Source: JALRBM01 sp964615445 (GTDB lineage: Bacteria; Patescibacteriota; Saccharimonadia; Saccharimonadales; Saccharimonadaceae). Taken from it: DNA of 55,855 nt. Shown piece after piece: positions 16,794-24,346 of the stretch. Position 1 is the stretch's first letter, and the number at the start of each line of letters is the position of its first letter. The stretch is taken from positions 1 through 55,855 of the forward strand of contig CAZTOK010000007.1 of assembly GCA_964615445.1 (NCBI GenBank), written 5' to 3'. Below the pieces are notes generated by a model. That model saw nothing but the letters and a program-made list of their open reading frames with translations, was not told the DNA's origin and made no database searches. Position numbers and translations under genes: made by a program.

Positions 16794-17249
16794 ATGATTA
16801 TAGAGGTGAACGGCGAGGCCGAGATGAAAACCTTTGGCGCGAGACTAGGCGCTTTATTAAGAGGTGGCGAAATCATCGAGCTCATTGGTGATGTCGGTGC
16901 AGGTAAAACCACGCTCACCAAAGGCATTGCCAGTGGTTTAGGTGTAGATGAGGATGTACAAAGCCCAAGTTTTACTATTAGTCGGGTCTATGACACACCA
17001 AAAGGCATTCAGCTGGCGCACTATGACTTCTACCGCTTGCAGGATGCCGGCATTATGGCCGACGAACTGCATGAAACCGTGCATAGTCCGGATACTGTGA
17101 CGATTATCGAATGGGCGGCAATTGTAGAAGGCGTCTTACCTGCAGACCGCCTCAGCGTGCACATTACTTCAATAAGTGAGCATGGCCGCAAGGTCGTCCT
17201 TAAGGCTGGCGGCGAAAAAAGCCAAGCACTTCTGGAGATGCTAGGATGA
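16794..17249 (+). CDS. tsaE: tRNA t6A synthesis ATPase TsaE
   Basis: TsaE is the P-loop ATPase of the TsaBDE complex that makes N6-threonylcarbamoyladenosine at position 37 of ANN-reading tRNAs. At 151 residues it is full length. It shows Walker A GDVGAGKTTLTKG (about 37-49), the QSPSFTISRVY segment, HYDFYRL (Walker B-like) and VTIIEWA. A TATACT box lies just upstream. It overlaps tsaB by 4 bp. TsaD and TsaC are outside the window. Confidence 0.92.
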   Translation: MIIEVNGEAEMKTFGARLGALLRGGEIIELIGDVGAGKTTLTKGIASGLGVDEDVQSPSFTISRVYDTPKGIQLAHYDFYRLQDAGIMADELHETVHSPDTVTIIEWAAIVEGVLPADRLSVHITSISEHGRKVVLKAGGEKSQALLEMLG

Positions 17250-17632
17250 TTTTACTTCTCGATACGTCGACGCCTGTCTGTAAACTGACGTTTGTTGAAG
17301 GTGACTGGCGCTACCACGATGAATGGCAGGCAGATCGTAACCTTGCAAAGGGTTTACTAAAATACATAGACGAAAAATTACAGAAAAATAACAAAAAATG
17401 GACTGACATTTCTGGTATAGGCGCCTTTCGTGGCCCAGGTAGTTTCACTGGTCTTCGCATTGGGCTCACGGTGCTTAATACTATTGCCGATGCTCAGCAG
17501 ATTCCAATCGTCGGTGGTCTGGGCGATACCTGGCAAGAAGATGTACTCGAAGCGCTCACTAACGGCAAAAACGATAAGATTGTCTTACCGTTTTATGGAA
17601 GTGAAGCGCACATTACGAAACCAAGAAAATAA
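17246..17632 (+). CDS. tsaB: Short TsaB-like t6A synthesis protein
   Basis: TsaB is the inactive ASKHA-fold partner that binds TsaD. This version has 128 residues against roughly 220 in most bacteria. It contains only the N-terminal lobe: MILLLDTSTPVCKL at the start and the diagnostic FRGPGSFTGLRIG near 63-75. The second lobe is missing; the sequence ends HITKPRK with no obvious broken remainder downstream. It could be a natural minimal CPR form or a truncation at the edge of the RiPP operon that follows. It overlaps tsaE. Confidence 0.82.
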   Translation: MILLLDTSTPVCKLTFVEGDWRYHDEWQADRNLAKGLLKYIDEKLQKNNKKWTDISGIGAFRGPGSFTGLRIGLTVLNTIADAQQIPIVGGLGDTWQEDVLEALTNGKNDKIVLPFYGSEAHITKPRK

Positions 17633-17719
17633 CAGCAGTATCAATTGAGACCGTGGTGTCTTACATTAACTCTAGATTTTTGATATAAAGACTTTTTAAT
17701 AAAAATGTGTTCTTATATA

Positions 17720-17748
17720 TTGTAATATGCGTATATAGTGAGTATAAT
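17720..17748 (+). promoter_or_regulatory. Promoter of the graspetide-like operon
   Basis: TTGTAA (17720-17725) and a perfect TATAAT (17743-17748) are 17 bp apart. A leader of about 60 nt leads to the precursor gene. Confidence 0.75.
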
Positions 17749-17817
17749 ATAAAAAGCAGTAAACAAACTGCGGTGAAACCAGTCCGCAACGAAATCATCG
17801 ACCTACGGGAGAGTATG

Positions 17818-17967
17818 ATGGACGACATGCAGCAGCTCGCCAAACTCACCACTGTGGTGCCGTTCGGCGCCCAGGCCATGCAGGAGTATCCCGCCACCAG
17901 TGGCGGCTACAATCCGGCTGGCGCTGGCAGGAGCAACTGGACCACCAACGAGGACACCAAGGGCTAA
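17818..17967 (+). CDS. Putative graspetide (ATP-grasp RiPP) precursor peptide
   Basis: A 49-residue peptide gene lies directly before an ATP-grasp peptide ligase gene. The leader half contains VVPFGAQAMQEYP (residues 13-25). This resembles the PFG...M..YP motif that I recall from actinobacterial ATP-grasp target peptides and, more loosely, the PFFARFL motif that microviridin ligases recognise. The C-terminal half (about 27-49) is Gly/Asn/Ser/Thr-rich and ends SNWTTNEDTKG. It offers Thr42, Thr43, Thr47, Ser39 and Lys48 as donors and Glu45/Asp46 as side-chain acceptors for omega-ester or amide links. GGGAGAG is spaced best for the ATG at 17818; 17815 is an alternative, and the frame is open further upstream. 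Arg38 could allow trypsin-like processing. The final structure is inferred only. Confidence 0.7.
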   Translation: MDDMQQLAKLTTVVPFGAQAMQEYPATSGGYNPAGAGRSNWTTNEDTKG

Positions 17968-17986
17968 GGCTCAATTTGTCTCTCGC

Positions 17987-18015
17987 GTCTCGGCGGACTT
18001 TACGTTCGCCGAGAC
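17987..18015 (+). promoter_or_regulatory. Hairpin between precursor and ligase genes
   Basis: A 9-bp perfect stem (GTCTCGGCG with CGCCGAGAC), 11-nt loop, no T-run after it. It may protect the precursor mRNA or partly stop transcription, so that more precursor than enzyme is made. Confidence 0.55.
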
Positions 18016-18039
18016 CCCAACACCCTATGGAGGGTAGCA

Positions 18040-19164
18040 TTGAAAAATAAAGGGAGAATCCTCATTCTCGCCAGTGCGAATGACGCCCACATTCCATATG
18101 TGACACGTCACCTCGACGCGTTTGGGGAAGAATACCTAATTGTTGACACGAAACGCATCTTACTTGGTGACCACTTGACCTACTGGTCTAAGGGTAACAA
18201 GTCGGATGTACTCTACCGTGGAGAAGCGATTGGGCCAGTAAAAAGTGTCTGGTACCAAGATCTCTCATTCGAACGAATGGGCGAGTCTCGTGCGTTTGCT
18301 CAACTCATTCGTGAGCAGGGTACGCAAGCAGGCATCTTGGGGCTTGAAAAGCTCTATCATGACCTGCTCGGCGACACCGATAGTCAATACTGGTCAGCGG
18401 CTCTTCCTGTAGAATCAATGATGAAGGAGTATGCGCGCAACGGCCTTAACCGGCTGGCAACTGCTCTAGGCAACATGTATCCGGAGGCATTTTGGATTTC
18501 GCGACGCTCAGCTGTGGTTCGTGCTATGCACAAGCCCTTGCAGTTGAAACTCGCCCAAGAAGCCGGATTTATTGTTCCCGAAACGATCGTGACCTCGGAT
18601 CCGCGTGAAGCAGCGGCATTTCTTCAGCGGCTTGGCACATGTGTCATGAAGCCACTGTCGATTAGTCCGCCTGCTGGCCAGAACCAATACACGACTATCT
18701 TGGACGTGACAGAACCGCCGGATTTTTCTGGGCTTTTTGTGAGTCCGCATATCTTCCAGGAATTGGTAACGCCGCTTCGAGAATTGCGTGTGACAGGTAT
18801 GGGCGCACTCACGTTCGCTGCCACCGTGGAGGACACGGACGCCGAAAGCGAAACTCGTGTAGGCGTGCGTGACTGGCGAGCCGGATTTGAGAAAGGAACA
18901 TTCAAAGCTTCACGTTATGAGCTTTCTCGTTCTACTCGACGAAAGCACGTCAAGCTCCTTCGTGAGTTCGGTTTGGTGAACGGTATGACCGACATCATCA
19001 TAAACGGACGCGGCGAAGAAGTGTATCTAGAAACTAATCCCAATGGTGCCTTTGGCTTCATTGAGGATGAAACCGAGTACCCGCTCGGATTTACTCAGGC
19101 CAGGCTGCTTAGCAGTGCTGGACGCTGGGTAGCTTCGCAGCGGTGGGTCCGTCAGTACGTATAA
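18040..19164 (+). CDS. ATP-grasp peptide ligase (MvdC/MvdD/SAV_5884-like RiPP maturase)
   Basis: This 374-residue ATP-grasp enzyme is expected to phosphorylate Asp/Glu side chains in the precursor and join them to Thr/Ser/Lys. It shows an N-terminal pre-ATP-grasp domain (RILILASANDAHIPYVTRHL), the KPLQLKLAQEAGFIVPETIVTSD segment, the ATP-binding Lys in CVMKPLS, and IFQELVTPLRELRVTGMG. The C-terminal VYLETNPNGAFGFIED carries the metal-binding Glu and Asn and matches the family-typical E.NPNG. In ordinary amino-acid ligases the N-terminal domain differs, so a RiPP maturase is the better call. The start is TTG at 18040 after GGAGGG. It is followed after 22 bp by the JmjC-type cupin gene. Confidence 0.85.
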   Translation: MKNKGRILILASANDAHIPYVTRHLDAFGEEYLIVDTKRILLGDHLTYWSKGNKSDVLYRGEAIGPVKSVWYQDLSFERMGESRAFAQLIREQGTQAGILGLEKLYHDLLGDTDSQYWSAALPVESMMKEYARNGLNRLATALGNMYPEAFWISRRSAVVRAMHKPLQLKLAQEAGFIVPETIVTSDPREAAAFLQRLGTCVMKPLSISPPAGQNQYTTILDVTEPPDFSGLFVSPHIFQELVTPLRELRVTGMGALTFAATVEDTDAESETRVGVRDWRAGFEKGTFKASRYELSRSTRRKHVKLLREFGLVNGMTDIIINGRGEEVYLETNPNGAFGFIEDETEYPLGFTQARLLSSAGRWVASQRWVRQYV

Positions 19165-19186
19165 TCATCCACGAGTTAGGAGAGGT

Positions 19187-19879
19187 ATGAACTTCCTCGC
19201 TTGGGCTGCCAGTAAAGCACTGGAAGCACAGACAGATCCGTTCACTACTCAACCCGAGGTGTATCGAGCGTGTGTGCCGCATGCTGAAAATCTCATTCTG
19301 CCCGAACATTTGGGTATGATCTTGGATCGACCGGAGAGCTACTCACATACGCTGTGCGTGATGAGTGGCATGAGGTTCGTGCCGCAGCAAACATTTCGCA
19401 GCAGGGAGCACCTAGCTTCTTTCGTTCAGAGTACTGACGCTACTGTGGCGTATTCTGCTGTGCAGCGTTCGCTCAGTGCTGTCAAGCTTCTCTGTGAAGT
19501 GCTTGAAGGATGGACGGGCAACATTCCTACCTTCGGTACGGTGTACCAAACGCCAGCCGGCACACAAGGGTTCCAAGTTCATTGGGACCTTGGGTCGGTG
19601 GTAGTTATGCAGCTCAAGGGCATGAAGCGGTGGACTGTGCAGGCACCGATTGTCTCTTCGATTGCCGAGATCAAGGGTCGTAACCCCCATCTCAGCGACG
19701 AAGAAGTAGCGCTATCTCCCGTTGTTCTTCATGCAACATTGGAACCAGGAGACGCTTTGTTCATCCCTCGTGGAGCTCCGCACTTCGCCGAAGCGGTGGG
19801 TGACGTTCCGTCACTCCATCTGAGCTTAGGCTTGCTTCATCCGGACATCGATCTCAACCAGGTGACCGTTTATCCCTAG
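19187..19879 (+). CDS. JmjC-type cupin, probable 2-oxoglutarate/Fe(II) hydroxylase
   Basis: This 230-residue cupin resembles the ribosomal oxygenase group (YcfD, MINA53, NO66). Visible elements are VYQTPAGTQGFQVHWD (about 119-134), with the HxD iron ligands His132 and Asp134. VVVMQLKGMKRW follows, with a Lys that could hold 2-oxoglutarate, and then GDALFIPRGAPHFAEAV, where His199 would be the third ligand. It is shorter than YcfD and lacks an obvious winged-helix tail. Being third in the operon, it probably hydroxylates the precursor or the ligated product. Hydroxylation of the ribosome, as in YcfD, is the main alternative. AGGAGAGG precedes the ATG. Confidence 0.8.
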   Translation: MNFLAWAASKALEAQTDPFTTQPEVYRACVPHAENLILPEHLGMILDRPESYSHTLCVMSGMRFVPQQTFRSREHLASFVQSTDATVAYSAVQRSLSAVKLLCEVLEGWTGNIPTFGTVYQTPAGTQGFQVHWDLGSVVVMQLKGMKRWTVQAPIVSSIAEIKGRNPHLSDEEVALSPVVLHATLEPGDALFIPRGAPHFAEAVGDVPSLHLSLGLLHPDIDLNQVTVYP

Positions 19880-19896
19880 GATGCGGCCATCAAACG

Positions 19897-19985
19897 TGCG
19901 AGGGGACCTTCTATCTTTGTAAAAAGAAGAAATGAAGATCCCCTCGCATGGCTTACTCACGATACTGTCGTGAGTTTTTAATTTT
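19897..19985 (+). terminator. Double terminator of the graspetide-like operon
   Basis: A 10-bp stem (19897-19906 with 19939-19948) is followed by a second 8-bp stem (19955-19962 with 19968-19975) and TTTTAATTTTAT. The second is a classic intrinsic terminator. Confidence 0.85.
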
Positions 19986-19996
19986 ATAAGAGTAAG

Positions 19997-20019
19997 ATCG
20001 CACTTGCTGAAACGACGTA
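19997..20019 (+). repeat. 23-bp direct repeat, left copy
   Basis: Identical to 20791-20813 (core GCACTTGCTGAAACGACGTA). The two copies bracket the 20124 gene. Confidence 0.9.
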
Positions 20020-20123
20020 TGAGTTGCCATTTCGATAAAAACATAGTGATATAATAGCAGCAACTCTTGAGAGTATTCACCTCTAGAGTTAACCGACAAG
20101 CAGATGGCATCCGAGGAGGAATC

Positions 20124-20648
20124 TTGGAAGGCAACGAGGCCACTCATATGGCCTACGACAGTCCTGAAGAAGACCAGCCGAGTAGGCACTTCTTCATCTG
20201 GGGACTGGTCGTCGTGGCGGTACTGGCACTAACGGGGTGGACTATTCAGCAGGTATGGTTCAACACGGCAGTGGTTGAGACAAGTTACAATACAGCGCTT
20301 GACATCATGGCCGACCCGCGCTCTCCTTGCCAACGAATCCCGGGAGAAATTCCTACCTGGGAGTGTACGACCCCTTCGCACGTTTCACCCGATGAAACCA
20401 TGTCTTTTTTCGCGAGTACGTGCGACGGGGCGGGTAATACCAACGTGTACGACGGCGACCATGTGGTCGTGAAGATTCCCGTGGGACAGCTTGACGCAAT
20501 TGACCGCCAGGGCAAGGGTGACAGTCGTGGCGACATGATCGTCACTATCCGGCCGAAGGTGTTCGGATTGTTCGGTGATGATGAAGTGCTGAAGACTGAA
20601 GCGGCTCCGACTATCGGTGGACCCTGTGGTCACGACTATGGCTTCTAG
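20124..20648 (+). CDS. Hypothetical single-pass membrane protein with Cys-rich outer domain
   Basis: No family recognised. The 174-residue protein has a polar N terminus, one transmembrane helix (HFFIWGLVVVAVLALTGWTI, about 22-41) and an extracytoplasmic domain with four Cys, likely two disulfides (CQRIPGEIPTWEC, and one each in STCDG and GGPCGHDYGF). The start is TTG at 20124, 5-7 nt after GAGGAGG; the frame is open further upstream but without a comparable ribosome binding site. A TATAAT box is at 20050. It lies between the 23-bp repeats and has a strong terminator at 20662, so it looks like an inserted unit. It might belong with the upstream RiPP operon, but only position suggests this. 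Confidence 0.65.
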   Translation: MEGNEATHMAYDSPEEDQPSRHFFIWGLVVVAVLALTGWTIQQVWFNTAVVETSYNTALDIMADPRSPCQRIPGEIPTWECTTPSHVSPDETMSFFASTCDGAGNTNVYDGDHVVVKIPVGQLDAIDRQGKGDSRGDMIVTIRPKVFGLFGDDEVLKTEAAPTIGGPCGHDYGF

Positions 20649-20661
20649 CTGACTTTCTACT

Positions 20662-20740
20662 AGATAGATACGGCAAGCAGTCGTGGGGTGTAGTGGGGTC
20701 TGTTGCCACATCTCGCACCGTCTGCTTGTCGTATCTATCT
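20662..20740 (+). terminator. Long hairpin terminator
   Basis: A 19-bp stem (20662-20680 with 20722-20740, one G-U pair) encloses about 40 nt and is followed by CGTTTTA. Confidence 0.8.
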
Positions 20741-20790
20741 CGTTTTACGGATGAGCTATGCGTTATAAACAGCCTATGTTTTATATAACA

Positions 20791-20813
20791 ATCGCACTTG
20801 CTGAAACGACGTA
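20791..20813 (+). repeat. 23-bp direct repeat, right copy
   Basis: Identical to 19997-20019. This copy contains the -35 box of the probable rny promoter. Confidence 0.9.
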
Positions 20814-20827
20814 AAAAGCGCTACAAT
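20798..20827 (+). promoter_or_regulatory. Probable rny promoter
   Basis: TTGCTG (20798-20803) and TACAAT (20822-20827) are 18 bp apart, giving a leader of about 120 nt before the rny start. Confidence 0.5.
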
Positions 20828-20954
20828 AAACGTAGTCTACTTATTTTTCTAGACATTTGATGAAATTTTGAAACTTCCAGCGTCGCCACACGTTCGTGTA
20901 ACCGATACTATCGACTGATAACGAGTGACCTTCGCATTGGAGAAAGGAACAACC

Positions 20955-22445
20955 ATGATAGAGGGTATCATTGCCGCTGCATTAGGGGTCATTTTTGGCG
21001 TGGGCGGAACAGTCATTTATGAAAAGCGCCGCGTCGCCGATGGCAAAAGCAAAGCTGAAAAAGAGATTGCCGCCGCAAAAACTAAAGCAGGCGACATTGT
21101 ATTAAAGGCCAAAGATGAGGCACTTCAGTTAGAGAATGACCGACGTAAAGAATGGAAAAAAACTGAAGATCGTCTCGCGGATCGCGAAAGTACGCTTGAT
21201 AACAAGCTCGATGAGCTCGATAAACGTGCCGAAAAACTTCGTAAACAAGAAGATGAAGTTGAAGGGTTAAAGAGCGAGATTCGTGATATTCGCACGAAAC
21301 AGCAAGAGAAACTCGAAAAAATTGCTGGTCTGAAGAAAGCTCAGGCCGCTGAAAAACTTATGCAAATGACCGAGCACGATATTAAGGACGATCTTATCGG
21401 GCTTGTGAATAAGTTACAACACGACGCCGTTGAGGATGCCGAAGAACGGGCGCAAACCATCTTGGTGAGTGCCATGGAACGTATGGCGAGTGAGGTGACA
21501 GCTGAGCGCACCGTGACGGCCATTAAATTGCCCGACGAAGAAATGAAGGGTCGTATCATTGGTAAAGAAGGCCGTAACATTCAGGCGATCCAACGTGCAA
21601 CGGGCGTAGACATTTTAGTAGATGACACGCCAGGTATGATTGTGCTTTCGAGTTTTGACCCTGTTCGTCGCCAGGTGGCTCGACTGAGTCTTGAAATGCT
21701 TATGAAAGACGGCCGTATTCATCCGGGCCGAATTGAAGAAGTCGTTGAAAAAGCCGAAAAGCAAATTGAAAAAGACGTGATGCGTGCAGGTGAAGATGCC
21801 GCTCGTGAAGTAGGGGTTGCCGGTATTCCAAAGGAAATGCTGCGTTTATTGGGTGAGCTGAAGTTTCGTACCAGCTATGGCCAAAATGTTCTCATGCATA
21901 GTACTGAAATGGCGCACATGGCAGGTCTCATCGCCGAGGAAATTGGTGCCGACGTACGCATAACTAAAATTGCTACATTGCTTCACGATGTTGGCAAGGC
22001 GGTAACACACAAAGTCGAGGGAAAGCATCACCATATTGGCGCTGAGCTTGCTCGTAAATATGGCATGGATGAGCGCATTGTGCACGCCATTGAAGCTCAC
22101 CACGACGACATTGAAGCCACGACACCCGAGGCGCTCATTGTTCGCGTGTGTGATGCCCTTTCGGCAGCTCGACCCGGGGCTAGGAACATTAGTGCTGAGA
22201 ATTTCGTAGAACGTATGCGTGACCTAGAGAATATCGCAACGAGTTTCCCTGGCATCGAAAAAGCCTACGCTATTAGTGCTGGTCGTGAAATTCGCGTCAT
22301 TGTGAATCCGAAAAATATCGACGATCTTTCAGCTTTTAAACTTGCTCGCGACATTGCTACTAAAATTGAAAGCACCATGCAATACCCAGGCACTATTAAA
22401 GTAAATGTCATCCGCGAAACGCGTGCGATCGAATTTGCTAAGTAA
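20955..22445 (+). CDS. rny: Ribonuclease Y
   Basis: RNase Y is the membrane-anchored endoribonuclease that initiates mRNA decay. The 496-residue protein has an N-terminal transmembrane helix (IEGIIAAALGVIFGVGGTVIY), a long coiled coil (about 25-140), and a KH domain with MKGRIIGKEGRNIQAIQRATG. The HD domain follows, with the catalytic HDVGKAV and the HHDDIEA and VRVCDALSAARPGAR segments. The start at 20955 is taken because GGAGAAAGG lies 7 nt upstream; a GTG at 20925 lacks this. Its stop overlaps the next gene's start (TAATG). Confidence 0.97.
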   Translation: MIEGIIAAALGVIFGVGGTVIYEKRRVADGKSKAEKEIAAAKTKAGDIVLKAKDEALQLENDRRKEWKKTEDRLADRESTLDNKLDELDKRAEKLRKQEDEVEGLKSEIRDIRTKQQEKLEKIAGLKKAQAAEKLMQMTEHDIKDDLIGLVNKLQHDAVEDAEERAQTILVSAMERMASEVTAERTVTAIKLPDEEMKGRIIGKEGRNIQAIQRATGVDILVDDTPGMIVLSSFDPVRRQVARLSLEMLMKDGRIHPGRIEEVVEKAEKQIEKDVMRAGEDAAREVGVAGIPKEMLRLLGELKFRTSYGQNVLMHSTEMAHMAGLIAEEIGADVRITKIATLLHDVGKAVTHKVEGKHHHIGAELARKYGMDERIVHAIEAHHDDIEATTPEALIVRVCDALSAARPGARNISAENFVERMRDLENIATSFPGIEKAYAISAGREIRVIVNPKNIDDLSAFKLARDIATKIESTMQYPGTIKVNVIRETRAIEFAK

Positions 22446-22912
22446 TGTTGAGTTTACGTAAAAAGAAGTGGCTTGAAAAGCTGCCAAAACGCATGTCGAG
22501 CGCGGCGCTCATTTTAGAGAATAGCGCCGAACAAGTCCTCGTGGTAAAAGCAAACTACAAACCGTACTGGACATTTCCTGGCGGCATTATTGATCCAAAT
22601 GAGACACCAAAAGAAGCTGCAGTTCGCGAAACTCGCGAAGAAGTTGGCCTCGAAGTTGCCCTAGACGACCTTTCGTTTGTGGCGGTCATAGACCGGAAAA
22701 GTAACCTTATGCAAACCTATCAGTTTATCTTTAAAGCTCTATTAAAACCAGGAGCAGCAAACGACATAGTGCTTCAGGCAAGCGAAATAGACGAATATGC
22801 TTTAGTGACAAAGACACAAATCCTTGCCGGCGATAGAGTATATGCAGCAGCAGTGCAGAATTGGGCAAGTGGTATTACCGGGTATAGCGAGCACTTATTT
22901 GGTGACCAGTAA
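22445..22912 (+). CDS. Nudix hydrolase
   Basis: This 155-residue protein contains a Nudix box, GGIIDPNETPKEAAVRETREEVGLEV (about residues 43-68), with the REXXEE core that binds Mg and hydrolyses nucleoside diphosphate-linked substrates. The substrate cannot be predicted. It is coupled to rny by a 1-bp stop/start overlap, so it may act on nucleotides or RNA ends produced by decay, such as 5' pyrophosphate removal. That role is speculative. The N terminus is basic (SLRKKKWLEKLPKRM). Confidence 0.88.
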   Translation: MLSLRKKKWLEKLPKRMSSAALILENSAEQVLVVKANYKPYWTFPGGIIDPNETPKEAAVRETREEVGLEVALDDLSFVAVIDRKSNLMQTYQFIFKALLKPGAANDIVLQASEIDEYALVTKTQILAGDRVYAAAVQNWASGITGYSEHLFGDQ

Positions 22913-22936
22913 ATTGTTGTAGAATTTCCCTTTAGG

Positions 22937-22965
22937 TTGTTAACAATAAAAGGATTTTATATAAT
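22937..22965 (+). promoter_or_regulatory. Promoter of the 23022 membrane gene
   Basis: TTGTTA (22937-22942) and TATAAT (22960-22965) with a 17-bp spacer. Confidence 0.7.
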
Positions 22966-23021
22966 CGTCAAGGCAATACCTTTGCCATTCGACACATTCG
23001 TCTAGCGTAAGGATCTCGGAC

Positions 23022-23837
23022 GTGTCCGCACCCCTGGGGATTATCCCTGACGCACTCGAAGAGAGTGTCGCAAGCGCCCGGAGCTTTCGACGACAGTTGC
23101 TGGTCAATCGCATATGTCTTGTTCTCACTCTGGCTTCTATCGTGTTCTCGGTAGTAAGTCAGGTGCGACAGCATATAGTGAGCGTCCAAGGAGTCGGCCT
23201 GATATGGCCGCTTGCAGGACTATTCTTTGCAAGCATTAAGTTGCTTCTTGTTCCCGCGATGAGAGCGGCAATTACGTCAAAAGAGGGAAGTCTCTCGTAC
23301 GTCCTCTCCTGTAAGGACGTACGGTACACTCGAATCATCTGCGGGCTGCTTGTTTTAACCAATGTGGCACTACTGAGTTCACTGCTTTACCACGGTGTCC
23401 CAGTGCTTCATTGGACACTGTATACTGTTATCCCTGTGTGGCTCGGAACTGCGATATGGTGGTTCCGTCACCGCAAGGATGCAGTAGAGGATAAGCTGCT
23501 CGTGATCGGCGTGGGGGTAAACATTATTCCTACGTACGTTCAGGCAGTCGCATATGTCTTTTTGGGCAGCGGCGGCATGCCATGGGTGAACATGATCGTT
23601 CTTTTAGTCATGGCACTGGGTATGTACTTCGTTGCACGGCCGCAGGAGGTTCGGGGCTTAAGGCGGGCTGCTTTTAAAGAAGCAGCCCAGCGTCATCCCC
23701 TGTTCCGTTTGACACGCTACGACCTCTTTGCGCAGCTAGTTATGGGGGTGTGCTGCTTTGCGGCACGCTTCGTGCTGCCGCTTGGCTGGTGGCAGGAGCC
23801 TTGGAATTGGGCTCTGTCGCACTTGCCATATATCTAA
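23022..23837 (+). CDS. Hypothetical polytopic membrane protein
   Basis: No family recognised. The 271-residue protein has about seven hydrophobic segments: near residues 31-50, 60-78, 108-126, 131-150, 160-182, 188-206 and 240-258. Arg-rich cytoplasmic loops (RPQEVRGLRRAAFKEAAQRH) lie between them. The start is a GTG at 23022 after AAGGATCT. The gene is GC-rich, stands alone, and has its own near-consensus promoter and terminator. This matches the other accessory cassettes. Confidence 0.65.
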   Translation: MSAPLGIIPDALEESVASARSFRRQLLVNRICLVLTLASIVFSVVSQVRQHIVSVQGVGLIWPLAGLFFASIKLLLVPAMRAAITSKEGSLSYVLSCKDVRYTRIICGLLVLTNVALLSSLLYHGVPVLHWTLYTVIPVWLGTAIWWFRHRKDAVEDKLLVIGVGVNIIPTYVQAVAYVFLGSGGMPWVNMIVLLVMALGMYFVARPQEVRGLRRAAFKEAAQRHPLFRLTRYDLFAQLVMGVCCFAARFVLPLGWWQEPWNWALSHLPYI

Positions 23838-23853
23838 CGAACGAAGAGTGTCG

Positions 23854-23899
23854 AATAGGCCAGCGGATGCATTTCTGCTGGCCTATTTCTAATAGTTTT
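23854..23899 (+). terminator. Intrinsic terminator
   Basis: An 11-bp stem (AATAGGCCAGC with GCTGGCCTATT) followed by a T-rich run. Confidence 0.85.
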
Positions 23900-23902
23900 T
23901 AT

Positions 23903-23931
23903 TTGACACAGTACACTCTAGAATTTATAGT
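23903..23931 (+). promoter_or_regulatory. Near-consensus promoter of the 23971 gene
   Basis: TTGACA (23903-23908) and TATAGT (23926-23931), spacer 17 bp. It starts a few bases after the preceding terminator. Confidence 0.75.
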
Positions 23932-23970
23932 TAGTATACCCTGCAACTACGCATGTCAGGAGTATAGGAG

Positions 23971-24279
23971 ATGCAAGTACTACATATGGCCACCCGACGC
24001 CCGTGTACTCTGAATGATTTTGCTACCATTGCTTATGCACATTGTCACAATCACGGGCCGGTCAGAGCGTGGGACGGGGAAGATAATCCTATTTATTATC
24101 ACGCGATGACAAAGGCCCACGGGTATCGAATCCTTCACGCCACAAGCATGGATGCTGCAATTGTTATCCTCTGGAAAGCTCTCAATGGCCTGCCGGTTGA
24201 TACTCCAGAAGCAGTTCATCCCGACTTGGATGTTATGGCAGGGTGGCTCCAGGATTGGAACCTGCTACTCATGCAGTAG
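23971..24279 (+). CDS. Hypothetical 102-residue protein
   Basis: No family recognised. The small soluble-looking protein is rich in His and Trp. It contains CTLNDFATIAYAHCHNHGPV, where closely spaced His and Cys residues could bind a metal, and ends MAGWLQDWNLLLMQ. AGGAGTATAGGAG precedes the ATG. It has its own promoter at 23903 and a 17-bp-stem terminator at 24285. Confidence 0.6.
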   Translation: MQVLHMATRRPCTLNDFATIAYAHCHNHGPVRAWDGEDNPIYYHAMTKAHGYRILHATSMDAAIVILWKALNGLPVDTPEAVHPDLDVMAGWLQDWNLLLMQ

Positions 24280-24284
24280 GGCGC

Positions 24285-24332
24285 CTATACCTGAACGTTC
24301 GCAGTGACGCGAACGTTCAGGTATAGAAAATA
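24285..24332 (+). terminator. Strong hairpin after the 23971 gene
   Basis: A 17-bp perfect stem (24285-24301 with 24310-24326) and 8-nt loop. It is followed by A-rich sequence, so it may also serve transcripts from the other strand. Confidence 0.7.
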
Positions 24333-24346
24333 ACGAAATAATTTCA

